A stretch of DNA of 64,000 nucleotides from M3007 sp041741155 (GCA_041741155.1 JBGSKO010000211.1:79219-143218); one strand, 5' to 3'. Counted from the stretch's first letter, positions 48,833 through 58,872 are shown. A program made the numbers and translations. The notes: a model not told the origin generated them from the letters alone.

Positions 48833-48871
48833 CAGAAAGGCAAAATTGCACCGTGCAATTTTGCCTTTCTG
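48833..48871. terminator. Bidirectional terminator between convergent genes
   Basis: An 18-bp perfect stem (48833-48850 with 48854-48871) with loop CCG. The minus-strand RNA continues into a U-run (complement of A6 at 48825-48830), so it terminates the HhH gene; it may also stop the TMTC-like transcript. Confidence 0.85.
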
Positions 48872-48872
48872 C

Positions 48873-50000
48873 TTAAAATGCCCCCAAATACGGCTTCACT
48901 TTTTCGAGCCAGGCTTTGTCCGTGAACGCGGCGATGCGGGTCAGGTCGTCGGCGCTGTTGAATTGCCCATGCTGCTCCCGGTAGGCCACGATGAGTTTGG
49001 CCTGTTTAAAATTGATGTACGGATGGGATGCCAATTCGTCCTCGGAGGCAGCATTGAGGTTTGTTTTTTTGAAAACAGGCGATTCCATGCGGAGATAAGG
49101 GTGTATTCCCTGAAACACGCTGTCGGGCAAACCAAAGGTTTCGGCCACCTGCTCGGTATGGACAAACCCGCCGAGTTTTTCGCGGAAGCGCACGATGTGG
49201 TTTGCGCGGCCGGCGCCGATACCCGGCAACTGCCTCCAGTCCTCCACCGTGGCTGCATTGATATCGAGATTCGGAATTGAGGTCTTATAGCCTGTTCCTC
49301 CGGCGTATGTCGCGGGCCGTACCGCCACCTCCGACTTGGTAATTGCGATGTACGGCTCCAGTCGCGCATAGTCGGTATCGGTCATGCCGTAGAGTTTTTT
49401 TAAACTGGTTTTCTCGAAGAAAAACCCGCCCTTCTCGCGGTAGCGAAGCAGTCGCCCGACAAGAGGTTTCGGCAGGCCCAGGCGGAGCAGGTCGGACTCG
49501 GTTGCCGTGTTGGGATCGAAAGGGAATAGTTCCGGTTGGGCAGCGGCGATTGTTTCGCGCCGGCTAACCGCGACTTTTTTCCCGCCGATCTGTACGAAGG
49601 GCCGGAGGCGTTCAAAAACCTCCTCCGGCAGCGTGTAAATTTTACCCAAATCGTCCGCAGAGCGGAAGCGCCCCCCTCGGTCGCGGAATTTGGCAATGGT
49701 GCGGGCTACCCGCTCCGGCACACCCAGTTGCACGAATGTTTCTACCGTGGCGGTGTTTGGGTCGAACTGGAACAAGTCCGTTTGTGCCTCCGAAGCGAGG
49801 GGTTGGCCCTCGGAAACGTGTCTGGCGAGGTTGGCTTGAATCTGGCTTTCAAATTCTGAGAAATTGGTGCGGGACGGTTGGTGCAACAGCCGGAGCAGAT
49901 CCGGCGCCACAAAGGTCATACCGGCCAACAGCAGCAGCGCGGCAGCGCCGTGGCGTTCAGCCTTTGAAAAGTGAAATTGGCGGATCAGTTGATTGAGCAT
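48873..50000 (-). CDS. ComEA-like helix-hairpin-helix DNA-binding protein
   Basis: A 375-residue membrane-anchored protein with one N-terminal hydrophobic segment (about 17-36) and four consecutive HhH modules: FDPNTATVETFVQLGVPERVA (core TVETFVQLGVPERVA), FDPNTATESDLLRLGLPKPL, LDINAATVEDWRQLPGIGAGRA and LNAASEDELASHPYINFKQA, each followed by YREKGG-type loops. ComEA proteins bind incoming DNA at the membrane during natural transformation. The ComEC gene lies 92 bases upstream in the same direction, which supports this role. Confidence 0.88.
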   Translation of the reverse strand: MLNQLIRQFHFSKAERHGAAALLLLAGMTFVAPDLLRLLHQPSRTNFSEFESQIQANLARHVSEGQPLASEAQTDLFQFDPNTATVETFVQLGVPERVARTIAKFRDRGGRFRSADDLGKIYTLPEEVFERLRPFVQIGGKKVAVSRRETIAAAQPELFPFDPNTATESDLLRLGLPKPLVGRLLRYREKGGFFFEKTSLKKLYGMTDTDYARLEPYIAITKSEVAVRPATYAGGTGYKTSIPNLDINAATVEDWRQLPGIGAGRANHIVRFREKLGGFVHTEQVAETFGLPDSVFQGIHPYLRMESPVFKKTNLNAASEDELASHPYINFKQAKLIVAYREQHGQFNSADDLTRIAAFTDKAWLEKVKPYLGAF

Positions 50001-50092
50001 AGCAGGCAGGTTGACAGGTTAACTGGTTTAGGGTGGACGGGTCGATGTGTTGATTGGTTTGTCTGGCGAAGAGGCGCATAAAGCCGGGCATT

Positions 50093-52198
50093 TCAAGGCG
50101 AGCCAATATCCAAGGCCCACGCGCCCTGCTGCCGTACATCGTGAAAAGCCAGGTTCAATGCCCGGCACGTATCCTTCCAGCGCTGCACCCGTCCGATCCC
50201 GTTGGACGCATCGAAGACTACCAGCGGGGTAGGGTACTGCCGCAGACATTCCTCAAGCCGTACCTTGACGTTGTTGCGCAGGATGAGCACGTCCACCGGA
50301 ACAGGCGCTGTTCCCGGAGGGCTGAGCTGGTCGCGCTGCGCCAGCACAACCAATTTTTTTTCAAAAAACTGCACAAAAGGCGGGCGTACCAGCAGGTTTG
50401 GACCGCGAAAGGGCTGGTCAAACGCAGGCGACAACCTCGTCTCGGCTCGGATACCATGCGCCCATCGGTTGGCTTGTGCGGCAAAGCGTTCGCGGCGCGT
50501 GCTGATGGAGTCTGACCAAGTGACCTGCTGCGGCCCATCGTAGAAATCAAACAGGAAATGGCGGTTTGCCTGATAGAGCACAGCCGCGCGTTGCTGTTGC
50601 CAGGCGTATTGCTGCCCCAGTCTGGACAAACCGAGCACGACCAGAAGCGCCAGCGAGGCCAGCAACATGCGCGGGTGCCGCAACGCGATTGCTGCGGCAA
50701 AAAGAATGATGAAAACATATAGCAGCACTGCTGCCCAAGCCGCAATCCATATCCCGGGAAGCACGCTCCCGGGCAAGTGTTGGATACCTACCAGCACCCG
50801 GTTCATGCCCCACAAGAGGTGGTACAGGAGCCAGCCCAGCCATTCTGCGGGCAGGGGCGCCAACGTATGCAGCAGCACCAAAACCACACTGCCCCAAATA
50901 AATACCGCTCCACCCAGCACGACTACCCATCCGGCAAGCCAGAAATACACCGGAAACTGGTGAAAATAGAACAGCGAGAGCGGCAAAGTACCCAACTGAG
51001 CCGCTATGCCAATCAGCAGGATATCCCACGCCCCGGAGGCCCATTTTGGCAAAGGCGGTGTTGCTTTTTGGAGCATGGGGTAAAATCCTACGATACCTGC
51101 CACCGCAACGTAGGACAATTGAAATCCCGCATCGAAGAGAAAATAGGGATTGAACAGCAACAATCCGAAGGCCGACGCCCCGAGCACATTCCAAACGGAT
51201 GCCTGCCGCCGAATCGCTTTGCTGATCAAATAACAGGTAAACATGACGGACGCCCGCATCACAGAGGCCGTTGCTCCGGTCACCAGGGTGAACGCCCAGA
51301 TACCGAGCAGTACCAGCACGGTCTGTCCCCACCGCCGGTATGGTCCGCGCCACGGGATGCGCCCGATCACAAACATCAGCGCGGCGTACATCAGGCCGAC
51401 ATGGGTGCCCGACACGGCAAGGGCGTGCATGGAGCCGGTCTCGGCGTAGGTGGTGCGCAGTTCCTCGGATAATTCCTCTTTGTAGCCCACCAGCAGCGCC
51501 GAGGCGACGGCGTACTCGTCCCGCCCCGGAAAGTGCTCGCGCAGCAGCGTCAAGAGCTGCTCGCGCCACCGATACGCGGCGCGCCAGATCGGGTGCCCAA
51601 GCCCGGTAGCCAGTACCCCGAATGCGCCCTCCGGCACAAATGCCTGATGGTGGAGGTTTTGGAAATGCAGGTACCGCTGGTAGTCAAACGCATGCGGATT
51701 TTTGGGCGCCTCCGTAGGGCGGATGGTGGCTGCTACCCAAAGGCGGTCGCCGTAGCGCAACTGTTCGGCTTCGGGCGTGGGATCGAGCAACAAAAGCACA
51801 TTTCCCGTACAGACCTGGAGCGAATCGGCCGATGGCCCTGCCGATTCGAGGCGGACCGGCACTTTAAATTTGGCGCCTTTGGACGGGGCGGCGGAAATAA
51901 CGCCCGTGAACACCGTGGCTCCCGGGCAAGATCGGCTGAAATGCGCAGCATCCCGCCGCTCGTCGTACCGGAAAACGTGCCAGTAGCCCGCTAAAAAAAG
52001 CAAAAAGAAGACGACGCCACCGAACACCCAGCGCATGCGGTAGCTATACCGTCGGCGTACCAGGAACAGCAGGGCACATACGCCGAGAACCAAGGCATAT
52101 TCTAAGCCCGGAATGGGGCGATCCAGCCAAACGCCGGCCGTGATACCGGCCAGCCATGGAAAAAACAAGCGCAGGAAGGGGATTTTACGCGGGTGCAT
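50093..52198 (-). CDS. comEC: ComEC/Rec2-type DNA uptake channel
   Basis: A 701-residue inner-membrane competence protein. N-terminal helices and DUF4131 region (about 1-210, including VFTGVISAAPSKGAKFKVPVRL), then the Competence domain with GYKEELSEELRTTYAETGSMHALAVSGTHVGL (its core ALAVSGTHVGL is diagnostic) and multiple membrane helices to about 525. The C-terminal 150 residues correspond to the metallo-beta-lactamase region but no HxHxDH motif is visible, so nuclease activity is doubtful; this is common in the phylum. Adjacent to a ComEA-like gene. Confidence 0.92.
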   Translation of the reverse strand: MHPRKIPFLRLFFPWLAGITAGVWLDRPIPGLEYALVLGVCALLFLVRRRYSYRMRWVFGGVVFFLLFLAGYWHVFRYDERRDAAHFSRSCPGATVFTGVISAAPSKGAKFKVPVRLESAGPSADSLQVCTGNVLLLLDPTPEAEQLRYGDRLWVAATIRPTEAPKNPHAFDYQRYLHFQNLHHQAFVPEGAFGVLATGLGHPIWRAAYRWREQLLTLLREHFPGRDEYAVASALLVGYKEELSEELRTTYAETGSMHALAVSGTHVGLMYAALMFVIGRIPWRGPYRRWGQTVLVLLGIWAFTLVTGATASVMRASVMFTCYLISKAIRRQASVWNVLGASAFGLLLFNPYFLFDAGFQLSYVAVAGIVGFYPMLQKATPPLPKWASGAWDILLIGIAAQLGTLPLSLFYFHQFPVYFWLAGWVVVLGGAVFIWGSVVLVLLHTLAPLPAEWLGWLLYHLLWGMNRVLVGIQHLPGSVLPGIWIAAWAAVLLYVFIILFAAAIALRHPRMLLASLALLVVLGLSRLGQQYAWQQQRAAVLYQANRHFLFDFYDGPQQVTWSDSISTRRERFAAQANRWAHGIRAETRLSPAFDQPFRGPNLLVRPPFVQFFEKKLVVLAQRDQLSPPGTAPVPVDVLILRNNVKVRLEECLRQYPTPLVVFDASNGIGRVQRWKDTCRALNLAFHDVRQQGAWALDIGSP

Positions 52199-52308
52199 AT
52201 TCGGCGGTTATATTTCTGGAATCGAAAATACCGCCCCTCCGACCTGCGGTGCAAGTGTTTGCCCATGCCGGAAATACATTTATAGAAATTGAATGTGTTG
52301 GGTTGGCG

Positions 52309-53142
52309 CTATGCCGTCTGGGTGGATTTGGCGCTTTCCAGCACCAATACGACCGCTTGCAGCAGTCGTCGCGCTTCTTTTTTCCAAACCTTTAGCAATT
52401 GATTTCCATCGGCAACGATCGTCGCCGGCCAGTCCTGGTTGCGGAGGTCATTGCCGAGTTGTGCGCCGGCTACTGCCAGGTCGTGCCAGCGGCCCAGCAG
52501 ATCGTCCAGATTGGCGTGATCCTCCGGGATTTCCGGCGGGGCGCCGGGATCGAGTTTCCAGTACTGCATCGCATAGCGGCGATTGATGGCGTACTCCTTG
52601 AGATTTTTGCGCAGTTCGTGCAGGGTATGGCTGGATGTTCGTTTTTCCAGGACTTGCACCAGATGCTGAATCACCTCCCGGAGCGTACCGAAATACGCAT
52701 GGAGCGCAGCCTTCGTACATTTTTTGCCGGACAGCCTGAACTCTGCTTCCAGGTCGTCCCAGTTGGGCAGCTCCGTTTTTCGAAGCGTTTTTCGAAAGGC
52801 GCTGCGGGCTTTTCGCACGTTGCGACGGATGTACTCTTGGTAAAAATCCCAAAAATCCTCCGACGCACCCGGCATTTTTTCCAAAACACCCGCATGGATT
52901 TGCCAGCACCGCAAGGCGCCTGCTTTGGCAAACACCGGCTTGAACGGCGCGTTCACTTCCGGATATGGAAACGTCGGATCAACAGCCCGGAGCAAGCGCA
53001 ATAACGCGCGCCAGTGCTTGAGAGAAACCCGGAGTTGGTGCAAACGATGCCGGCTTTTGCTCAGCCGTTTGGGAGCGGAAACATGTCTTTGGAGGATCCA
53101 AAGCTGTTTTTGAGTATCCTGCAGGAACAGCGAGGTTGGCAT
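52309..53142 (-). CDS. CHAD domain-containing protein
   Basis: A 277-residue helical CHAD protein. The two basic helical repeats are visible: RHRLHQLRVSLKHWRALLRLL near residue 32 (core HQLRVSLKHWRALLRLL) and SHTLHELRKNLKEYAINRRY near 180, both with the conserved H-x-x-R-x-x-x-[KR] spacing that binds polyphosphate. Such proteins associate with polyphosphate granules; no CYTH domain is attached. ATG 53142 is chosen. Confidence 0.85.
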   Translation of the reverse strand: MPTSLFLQDTQKQLWILQRHVSAPKRLSKSRHRLHQLRVSLKHWRALLRLLRAVDPTFPYPEVNAPFKPVFAKAGALRCWQIHAGVLEKMPGASEDFWDFYQEYIRRNVRKARSAFRKTLRKTELPNWDDLEAEFRLSGKKCTKAALHAYFGTLREVIQHLVQVLEKRTSSHTLHELRKNLKEYAINRRYAMQYWKLDPGAPPEIPEDHANLDDLLGRWHDLAVAGAQLGNDLRNQDWPATIVADGNQLLKVWKKEARRLLQAVVLVLESAKSTQTA

Positions 53143-53181
53143 AAAATCCGTCTTTAAGCATCCGCTCCTTGCTTGTCGCAC

Positions 53182-53604
53182 TCACGCCACCACCGCCACG
53201 CACTTCAACTCAATGGCAATTGGTGTAGGCAGGCTGTCTATGCCCACGGTCGTGCGGCAGGGCTGGTTGTCTTTGAAATACTCGGCGTAGATGCGGTTGA
53301 AGGTGTGAAAATCCCGCTGCATATCGGTGAGGAAAACAGTCACATCCACGAGGTCTTCCCAGCGGGCGCCGCTGGCTTCCAATACGGCTCGCACATTGCG
53401 AAAGACCGAGTGCGCCTGCGCTTCGAAATCAAATGCGGTGAAATTACCCGTCGGGCTGCGTTGCAGGCCGGGCACGCCGTCGGTTTCCGGGTCCCGCGGA
53501 CCAATACCGGACAAGAACAGCAGGTTGCCCACGCGCCGGGCATGGGGATAAAGGCCCACAGGCTTGGGGGCGTTTTGCGCGTCAAATTTTTCGGATAAAG
53601 CCAT
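53182..53604 (-). CDS. RidA/YjgF-family enamine/imine deaminase
   Basis: A 140-residue Rid-family protein. VGLYPHARRVGNLLFLSGIGPRDPETDGVPG (core ARRVGNLLFLSGIGPRDP) resembles the 2-aminomuconate deaminase-like branch; the conserved Arg in QPCRTTVGI and Glu in IAIELKCVAV at the C-terminus form the usual active site. It hydrolyses reactive imines, but the precise substrate is not known. The tail lies 39 bases upstream of the CHAD start, so both may be co-transcribed. Confidence 0.88.
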   Translation of the reverse strand: MALSEKFDAQNAPKPVGLYPHARRVGNLLFLSGIGPRDPETDGVPGLQRSPTGNFTAFDFEAQAHSVFRNVRAVLEASGARWEDLVDVTVFLTDMQRDFHTFNRIYAEYFKDNQPCRTTVGIDSLPTPIAIELKCVAVVA

Positions 53605-53615
53605 GATTTAGTGAT

Positions 53616-53658
53616 AAGTGATGCGTGATGAACGATGGGTTTCCAGCACGCATCACTT
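53616..53658 (-). terminator. Hairpin downstream of porU
   Basis: AAGTGATGCGTG (53616-53627) pairs perfectly with CACGCATCACTT (53647-53658), 12 bp with a 19-base loop, just past the porU stop at 53670. No U-run follows, so the terminator role is tentative; the sequence also resembles dispersed GTGATGAGTGATG repeats. Confidence 0.4.
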
Positions 53659-53669
53659 CTAGGTCAGCA

Positions 53670-56600
53670 CTACTTTAAAATAACTAATTTTTCAAAAGCA
53701 CTCTCGGCAGTGGCAGTACCGCCGGCAACATCGGTACCACGCACTTTGATGCGGTAAAGGTACACGCCGCGGGCGAGGTTATCGCCGTATTCGTCCTTGC
53801 CGTTCCAGGAAATATCCGTCACGCGGAAGCCGTCGGCGGGAGCATTGTGCAGGATGGTCTTGACCAGTTTGCCGGACACGGAAAAGATGCTGATTTGTAC
53901 ATCGAGGACCTGTCCGGAGAGGTTGTGTTCAAACTGGAAGTTGGTATTAGTGGTAAACGGGTTGGGGTAGTTCAGTACGTGCGCCAGGGCAGCCTTGCCG
54001 TCTTCGGCTACCACAAATTCGGTGTAGCCTTCGCCGGAGTTGTTGGCGATATCCCAGCCTTTGACGCGCAAGGTGTGGCGACCGGGGGTCAGGCTGCGCA
54101 AGGGGTACAACGCCTGTCCGCGCCGGGCATCATCCTGTGCGCTCTCGTAAAAATCGTTCAGCACGATGGTTTCCAGCACATTGCCGTCCAGCACGGCCGT
54201 CAGGTCGTGGCCGAGGCCGGCGCCGGTGACGTTCATGCCGAAGTCGTCCGAACATTTCACGAAAATCGTCGGGTTTTTGTCGGTGATGCCGCTGAATACA
54301 AAATCGTCGGTGTTGAGGAATACCTGCACGAGCGGCGGGTTTTCATCCTTGATTTCGGTGGCCGTACCGCCGACGTAAAACGCCGTGTCGGCGCCGGCGG
54401 CATCAAGCGGCGTACCATTTTCGGCATAGTAACTCAGCTTGCCAAAACCGTAGGTATAGTTGATGTCCTTCGGTACTATAAAGTTGACCTTGAAGCGGCC
54501 GTTCGTCACCGTGGCGCTGCCTTTGAACAGGATACTGCGCTGCACGCTGAACGAGTATTCCTGACTCTGTGGGTCCTGTGCCAGCGTTTTCAGGGTTTGT
54601 TTTTTATCAAATAGCGTGACGAAAACGCGCCCGTTGTAGGTCGAAAGCAGGTTGCCCGAGGTATCGGTCACTTCGCCTTCCAGTTCCACCGGCATGAGGG
54701 CGCGAATGGAGTCGGGTTGGGCGGGGTCAAAGTTTTTGCCGTTGATGCTGGTCGTGCGCACTCGGTACTTCGGCAGAGCGAGAAACATAGCCGGGTCGCC
54801 AAGCAGGGTAAAGCGGCGGCCGTTGTTTTCGTTGCTTTGCGTGAGCGTGTTTTTGGCGTCTTTCAAAATATCGCCAATGGTGCGGTATTGGCCGTTGCCG
54901 ACACGCTGGAAAATAACTTTCTGCACAGCGTCGGTCAGTTTGTTGTTGCCGTCAATAAACACGGCGCGAACGGTGGTGAACAGCCCGACGGCGCCGGAGT
55001 TGACTTTCAGCAGGGCCTGCTCGCCGCCGGTGAGGGTGTTGTAGTCGTCGTAGCCGCCAAAGGAACAGGTGGCGGTGATGATCAGCGGGTAGCGGTTGGT
55101 GTTGTCCCAGCCGGCGATGTCGTTGTTGTCAATCACTCGCTCTTGCGCCCAGCCGCGCGGACCGCCGTGGCCGATATACTGCGCAATGAGTCCGCCCTTG
55201 AAAATATTGGCATTGATGGCTGCTTTGGCATCGGGAATGCGCTTTTCGCTGGACGTAGCGACCTGCTGGTAGGCATCGAAATATACTTTTTCGAGGTTAA
55301 ACCAACTCTCGGTATTCTCGGCGGCGGTGGCGAGTACCTCCGCCTGCCGGATGTGGGCGTTCCAGTCTTCGTCGTCGGCAAAGTACTGGAGTCGCAACCG
55401 CCAGTCGCCCAGGGTGTTGGGGCTACTGTCGTAGTCTATGATTTTGTTCACGATCGCCTGAGCCTCCGCAGTGGTACGGGGCGTGACGCGGCCCACGGCA
55501 ATGTCGAGCGCGCCTTTCAGGTCGCCGCCTTCGCCGTCGCTGAGCAGGGCAAAGTAGTCGTCGGACGGGAAGGCGTAGATGGGGTTGAAGGACTGGTAGG
55601 TTTCAAAAACGGGAATAAAATCCAGGTTGTCTTCGCTGGCGGTGTTGTTGCGCGGGTCGAAAGAGCCGTCGCCAAACAGCAGCAGGTAGTCAAATTTGCC
55701 CGGATTGCGCTCCAACAGCATACGCGCAAAGTCGCGTATGGCGGTTGGGTCTTTGGCGCCGGAGGAGAACTCGTTGTACAGGTGGTCAATGCGCACCGTG
55801 GCTACATCAAGGCCGCTGAACGTGCGGCGGTGCTGGGCGAGCTGCTGTACGGTGGCTTCAAAATCGGGGTGATAAAGGATGACGCTGTGCAGGTTGTCCA
55901 GTCCGTGGATATTTTGGTTGTCTATTTTTCCAACGGCTTTTTCCGGTTTTGGCAGGCCGGCGTTGTCATAAAAAGCGACGAAGTTGCGCAGCACACCCTC
56001 TGTGGACGCGCCGAATTCCAGACTGCTGCCTGATGCGGTGGCCAGTTGCCGCTTGGGCACTTGCCGGTCGGTGATGTCCCACACTGCGAGCGTGCCCGTC
56101 ACCCCGCTCAGGCGGAAGGTGGCGGCGGGCTGCGCCAGGGTTTGCAGGTCGCGGAACTCCAGCATTTGGCCGGTCATCAGCAGGCGGCGGCGGGCGTTCA
56201 CCTCGATGTAGTCGAGCCAGCCCTCGCTGGATTCGGCAGAAGGAACGTACCGCAGGCGCACTTCGACGTTGTCGGCGGCCGGTTGGAAGTTGCCGCGGAC
56301 CACGCCGTTGGCGGCGAAGTCGGCTTCGTTGTTGCTCACCGGCACGCCGAAAATGGTTTGGGAAAAGGTAGAACTGCCGGCCACCACCTGCAGGGTGGTG
56401 TTGATGCGGCAGCGGCCGGCAAACTCGGCGCGCAAACGCGCCGACGACCCGGGCGCCAGATTGGGGAAACTGAAATTGTACGTGCGCTCGCGGGTCTGGA
56501 AAAAGTAGTCGCCAAACCAGCGTTTGCCCGATCCCTGCGCCGAGCTGAACAGGTTGAGCAGGTTCACTTTTTCGTCCTCGATGCGGCGCACATCGTCAAA

Positions 56601-57533
56601 TTCCTCGGTGACGTAGCCGGCGGGTACGCTCGCTTGCTCCTGTACGCGCAGCCCCTGCCCGTCGCCTGTTTTGATAAAATAATAGGCAAAATTGTCATAA
56701 AGGTGCTGCTGAATAGTCAGCTCCGGGTCGGTAGTGCTGGGGCGGTACGTCCACGGGGCCGGGCCGGTGGCGTAAAACAGGATGTAGTCCGAGTTGTCGA
56801 ACTTGCCGTCGGCCTCGCCCACAACGACGATGGCGTTTTCCAGCAGGTCGTCGGGCGTTGGGTCGCCGGCGCGCTCGGGGAGCATAGCCCCGCCGTTTCC
56901 GTACAGGCGAATCTGGCGCGGGTCAATACTTTCCAGGTTGGCAATGCCGAGGGTGTTTTTCAAGAAATTGAAATCCAGCCGATAGACTCCGTTTTGGCTG
57001 ACGCCAAATTTATAAATGGCGCCGCTGCTCAACGCCGAGGTGTAGGTATATGGACCGCCGCGGGGTTTGGCCGGCTCCGGCGCGGTGGGGGTGCTGCGTA
57101 CGGTAAGCGAAAACGCGGTGACCCGTTCGTAGCCGGCGCCCGATTTGCGGATGGGATAAAACCGGACGCGCCCGAAAAACTGGTTGCGCTCCTGTTCTAC
57201 CTCGGCCTGAATGTTCAGGTCATTGGTCAGTACCGCCGCATCGGGCGTGGTTTTCAGATCGAACGGCTCGTACTGCACGGAATTGATCTCCACCGTCAGC
57301 GTGGAGCGCCCAGGGAGGGCGAAACGCTCCATGAACAGCGGAAGCGTGGGCGCTTCATCGCCGAAATGGCAGGCTTCAAAACGCCATTGTTCCACCACGT
57401 CGCCGCCGGATAAGGCGTGCCGGTAGGGTTCCGGCGACCAGGCGAGCGTGCTTTGGATTTGGAACGTGTTTTGGGCAGGCAGCGCCACTGCGCTCAGCAG
57501 TACAAGGAGTAGTAAAAGCCGAAATTTCATCAT
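53670..57533 (-). CDS. porU: Type IX secretion system C-terminal signal peptidase PorU
   Basis: Cell-surface sortase of 1287 residues that removes the T9SS C-terminal signal and links cargo to the surface. Signal peptide MMKFRLLLLLVLLSAVALPAQ. The gingipain-like C25 domain (about 540-930) shows FDYLLLFGDGSFDPRNN, the catalytic His near 789 in IAQYIGHGGPRGWAQE and the catalytic Cys near 820 in LIITATCSFGGYDD. The C-terminus has FlgD-like Ig (HTLRVKGWDIANNSGEG) and a T9SS-type end (LNYPNPFTTNTNFQFEHNL, GVYLYRIKV). ATG 57533 is chosen. The cargo protein encoded at 22941 is a likely client. porV is not adjacent. Confidence 0.94.
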   Translation of the reverse strand: MMKFRLLLLLVLLSAVALPAQNTFQIQSTLAWSPEPYRHALSGGDVVEQWRFEACHFGDEAPTLPLFMERFALPGRSTLTVEINSVQYEPFDLKTTPDAAVLTNDLNIQAEVEQERNQFFGRVRFYPIRKSGAGYERVTAFSLTVRSTPTAPEPAKPRGGPYTYTSALSSGAIYKFGVSQNGVYRLDFNFLKNTLGIANLESIDPRQIRLYGNGGAMLPERAGDPTPDDLLENAIVVVGEADGKFDNSDYILFYATGPAPWTYRPSTTDPELTIQQHLYDNFAYYFIKTGDGQGLRVQEQASVPAGYVTEEFDDVRRIEDEKVNLLNLFSSAQGSGKRWFGDYFFQTRERTYNFSFPNLAPGSSARLRAEFAGRCRINTTLQVVAGSSTFSQTIFGVPVSNNEADFAANGVVRGNFQPAADNVEVRLRYVPSAESSEGWLDYIEVNARRRLLMTGQMLEFRDLQTLAQPAATFRLSGVTGTLAVWDITDRQVPKRQLATASGSSLEFGASTEGVLRNFVAFYDNAGLPKPEKAVGKIDNQNIHGLDNLHSVILYHPDFEATVQQLAQHRRTFSGLDVATVRIDHLYNEFSSGAKDPTAIRDFARMLLERNPGKFDYLLLFGDGSFDPRNNTASEDNLDFIPVFETYQSFNPIYAFPSDDYFALLSDGEGGDLKGALDIAVGRVTPRTTAEAQAIVNKIIDYDSSPNTLGDWRLRLQYFADDEDWNAHIRQAEVLATAAENTESWFNLEKVYFDAYQQVATSSEKRIPDAKAAINANIFKGGLIAQYIGHGGPRGWAQERVIDNNDIAGWDNTNRYPLIITATCSFGGYDDYNTLTGGEQALLKVNSGAVGLFTTVRAVFIDGNNKLTDAVQKVIFQRVGNGQYRTIGDILKDAKNTLTQSNENNGRRFTLLGDPAMFLALPKYRVRTTSINGKNFDPAQPDSIRALMPVELEGEVTDTSGNLLSTYNGRVFVTLFDKKQTLKTLAQDPQSQEYSFSVQRSILFKGSATVTNGRFKVNFIVPKDINYTYGFGKLSYYAENGTPLDAAGADTAFYVGGTATEIKDENPPLVQVFLNTDDFVFSGITDKNPTIFVKCSDDFGMNVTGAGLGHDLTAVLDGNVLETIVLNDFYESAQDDARRGQALYPLRSLTPGRHTLRVKGWDIANNSGEGYTEFVVAEDGKAALAHVLNYPNPFTTNTNFQFEHNLSGQVLDVQISIFSVSGKLVKTILHNAPADGFRVTDISWNGKDEYGDNLARGVYLYRIKVRGTDVAGGTATAESAFEKLVILK

Positions 57534-57792
57534 TAAAATAAGTTTTAGAGCCAAAGCGGCGCATAGAGGTACGGAGGATCACAGTGTTTTCGGGTGCTTC
57601 ATTTTTGCCCAAATGGCGCGGCGGTATGGGGCGGGGTTGCCTGACGGGCACAAATTAAGAACTTGGGCACAACAAATTTCAGCGAGAAAAGATGGCACCG
57701 CCAAATCCGATCGGGCCGTTTGGCTGGAGTTAGCCAAATGGAGCAGGTGTGGCGCGGGGGTGTTTCTGCTGAAAATGCTGCCTGATGAGGCG

Positions 57793-57800
57793 TAACTTTG
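57793..57800 (+). promoter_or_regulatory. -7 promoter element before the 57822 gene
   Basis: TAACTTTG on the plus strand, exact TAnnTTTG, 21 bases before ATG 57822. It supports this ATG over the TTG at 57798, which lies inside the element. Confidence 0.45.
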
Positions 57801-57821
57801 CCCAAACTTACAACTTCCGCC

Positions 57822-58808
57822 ATGCGTACCGTTTTTCTGCTCTTCGCCTGTTTGCCGCTGTTTTGCGGCGCCCAAACCACGATCCCGGTCGCCGACCAAA
57901 CCTTCAAGATGGACAGCGAGCATAGTTTTGCCTATGCCTTTGCACAGGGCGATGAGGTGCTGCTCCACATCGAGGTTCTGGTGGGCAAGCAGGTGCGCAA
58001 CGTGGAATTTGCCCAGCTCAACGGGGCGTCCCTGTTCAGTACCTACGCCCTGGATTCGACGCTGGACAAATCCATTCTGATTCCGCAGACCGGTATTTAC
58101 CTGCTCATCGTGCGCGAGCGCGGCATGGGCAAAAAGGTGTGTCGGTTCACCCTGCACCGCACCCCCGTTGGCCCGCTGACCGAGCGCATGGACACCCGGG
58201 TGTTGTGGGACCTGCAACAGTACCCGCAGTACCGGGTGCAGCGCCGCATGGTTTTGGTTGGAAAAAAACCGGGAATCAGCACGCTGGGCGGGCAGGTCAA
58301 TGTGAGCGCCAGCAAACTGGGGTTGAAAAACCCCGTCGGCACCTATCAATTCACCTTGCCACCGCACACGGTGAGCTGGGCATACCGGATAACCGTGGGT
58401 CAGGCGCTGACAGATGCCCGGAAAAAGGATGCCGACCAACTTACCAGCGCGATCAATTCGGGGGCTGCCAAGCTGTTGCCTGTAGCGCCGCCAACGGCCC
58501 TGGCGGCCCTGGCGCTTGGTATGGCCATTGACCTGACGGTGCCAAAAGTAGGGGAGGCCGTGGAGTACGCCCTGATGACGGCCGAGAACCTGGAAAAATT
58601 CAGGAAACGCGAGCCGTACCAGGCGTTCATCTGGCAGGGCAGCGTCAGCTCGGATGTTCAGCGCCGCTACACCCCGCTCGAAGGCAGCTACTATTTCGCT
58701 TTCCGCACCAACAATTGGATAGACGATATTACCATCAATGTGGATATGGAGGCCGTCACCGAGACGCCGATCTATGCAGAAGAAACGTTTGTGGAGCCGG
58801 TAAAATAA
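57822..58808 (+). CDS. Exported protein of unknown function
   Basis: A 328-residue protein with signal peptide MRTVFLLFACLPLFCGAQ. The first 120 residues look like a beta-sandwich of the pre-peptidase type (QTFKMDSEHSFAYAFAQGDEVLLHIEVLVG, core FAYAFAQGDEVLLHIEV; GIYLLIVRERGMGKKVCRFTLHR, core GIYLLIVRERG). The rest (AYRITVGQALTDARK, ALAALALGMAIDL, AFIWQGSVSSDVQRRYTPL) has no match I recognise. No catalytic motif. Divergent from porU with 288 bases between starts; that spacer contains an open frame remnant but no gene I can support. Confidence 0.7.
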   Translation: MRTVFLLFACLPLFCGAQTTIPVADQTFKMDSEHSFAYAFAQGDEVLLHIEVLVGKQVRNVEFAQLNGASLFSTYALDSTLDKSILIPQTGIYLLIVRERGMGKKVCRFTLHRTPVGPLTERMDTRVLWDLQQYPQYRVQRRMVLVGKKPGISTLGGQVNVSASKLGLKNPVGTYQFTLPPHTVSWAYRITVGQALTDARKKDADQLTSAINSGAAKLLPVAPPTALAALALGMAIDLTVPKVGEAVEYALMTAENLEKFRKREPYQAFIWQGSVSSDVQRRYTPLEGSYYFAFRTNNWIDDITINVDMEAVTETPIYAEETFVEPVK

Positions 58809-58872
58809 GGGTGCATGAACCTGGCCCGAAACCTTCTACCGCCGAGCCTAAGCAGCGCATAGTTTCCGTGCT

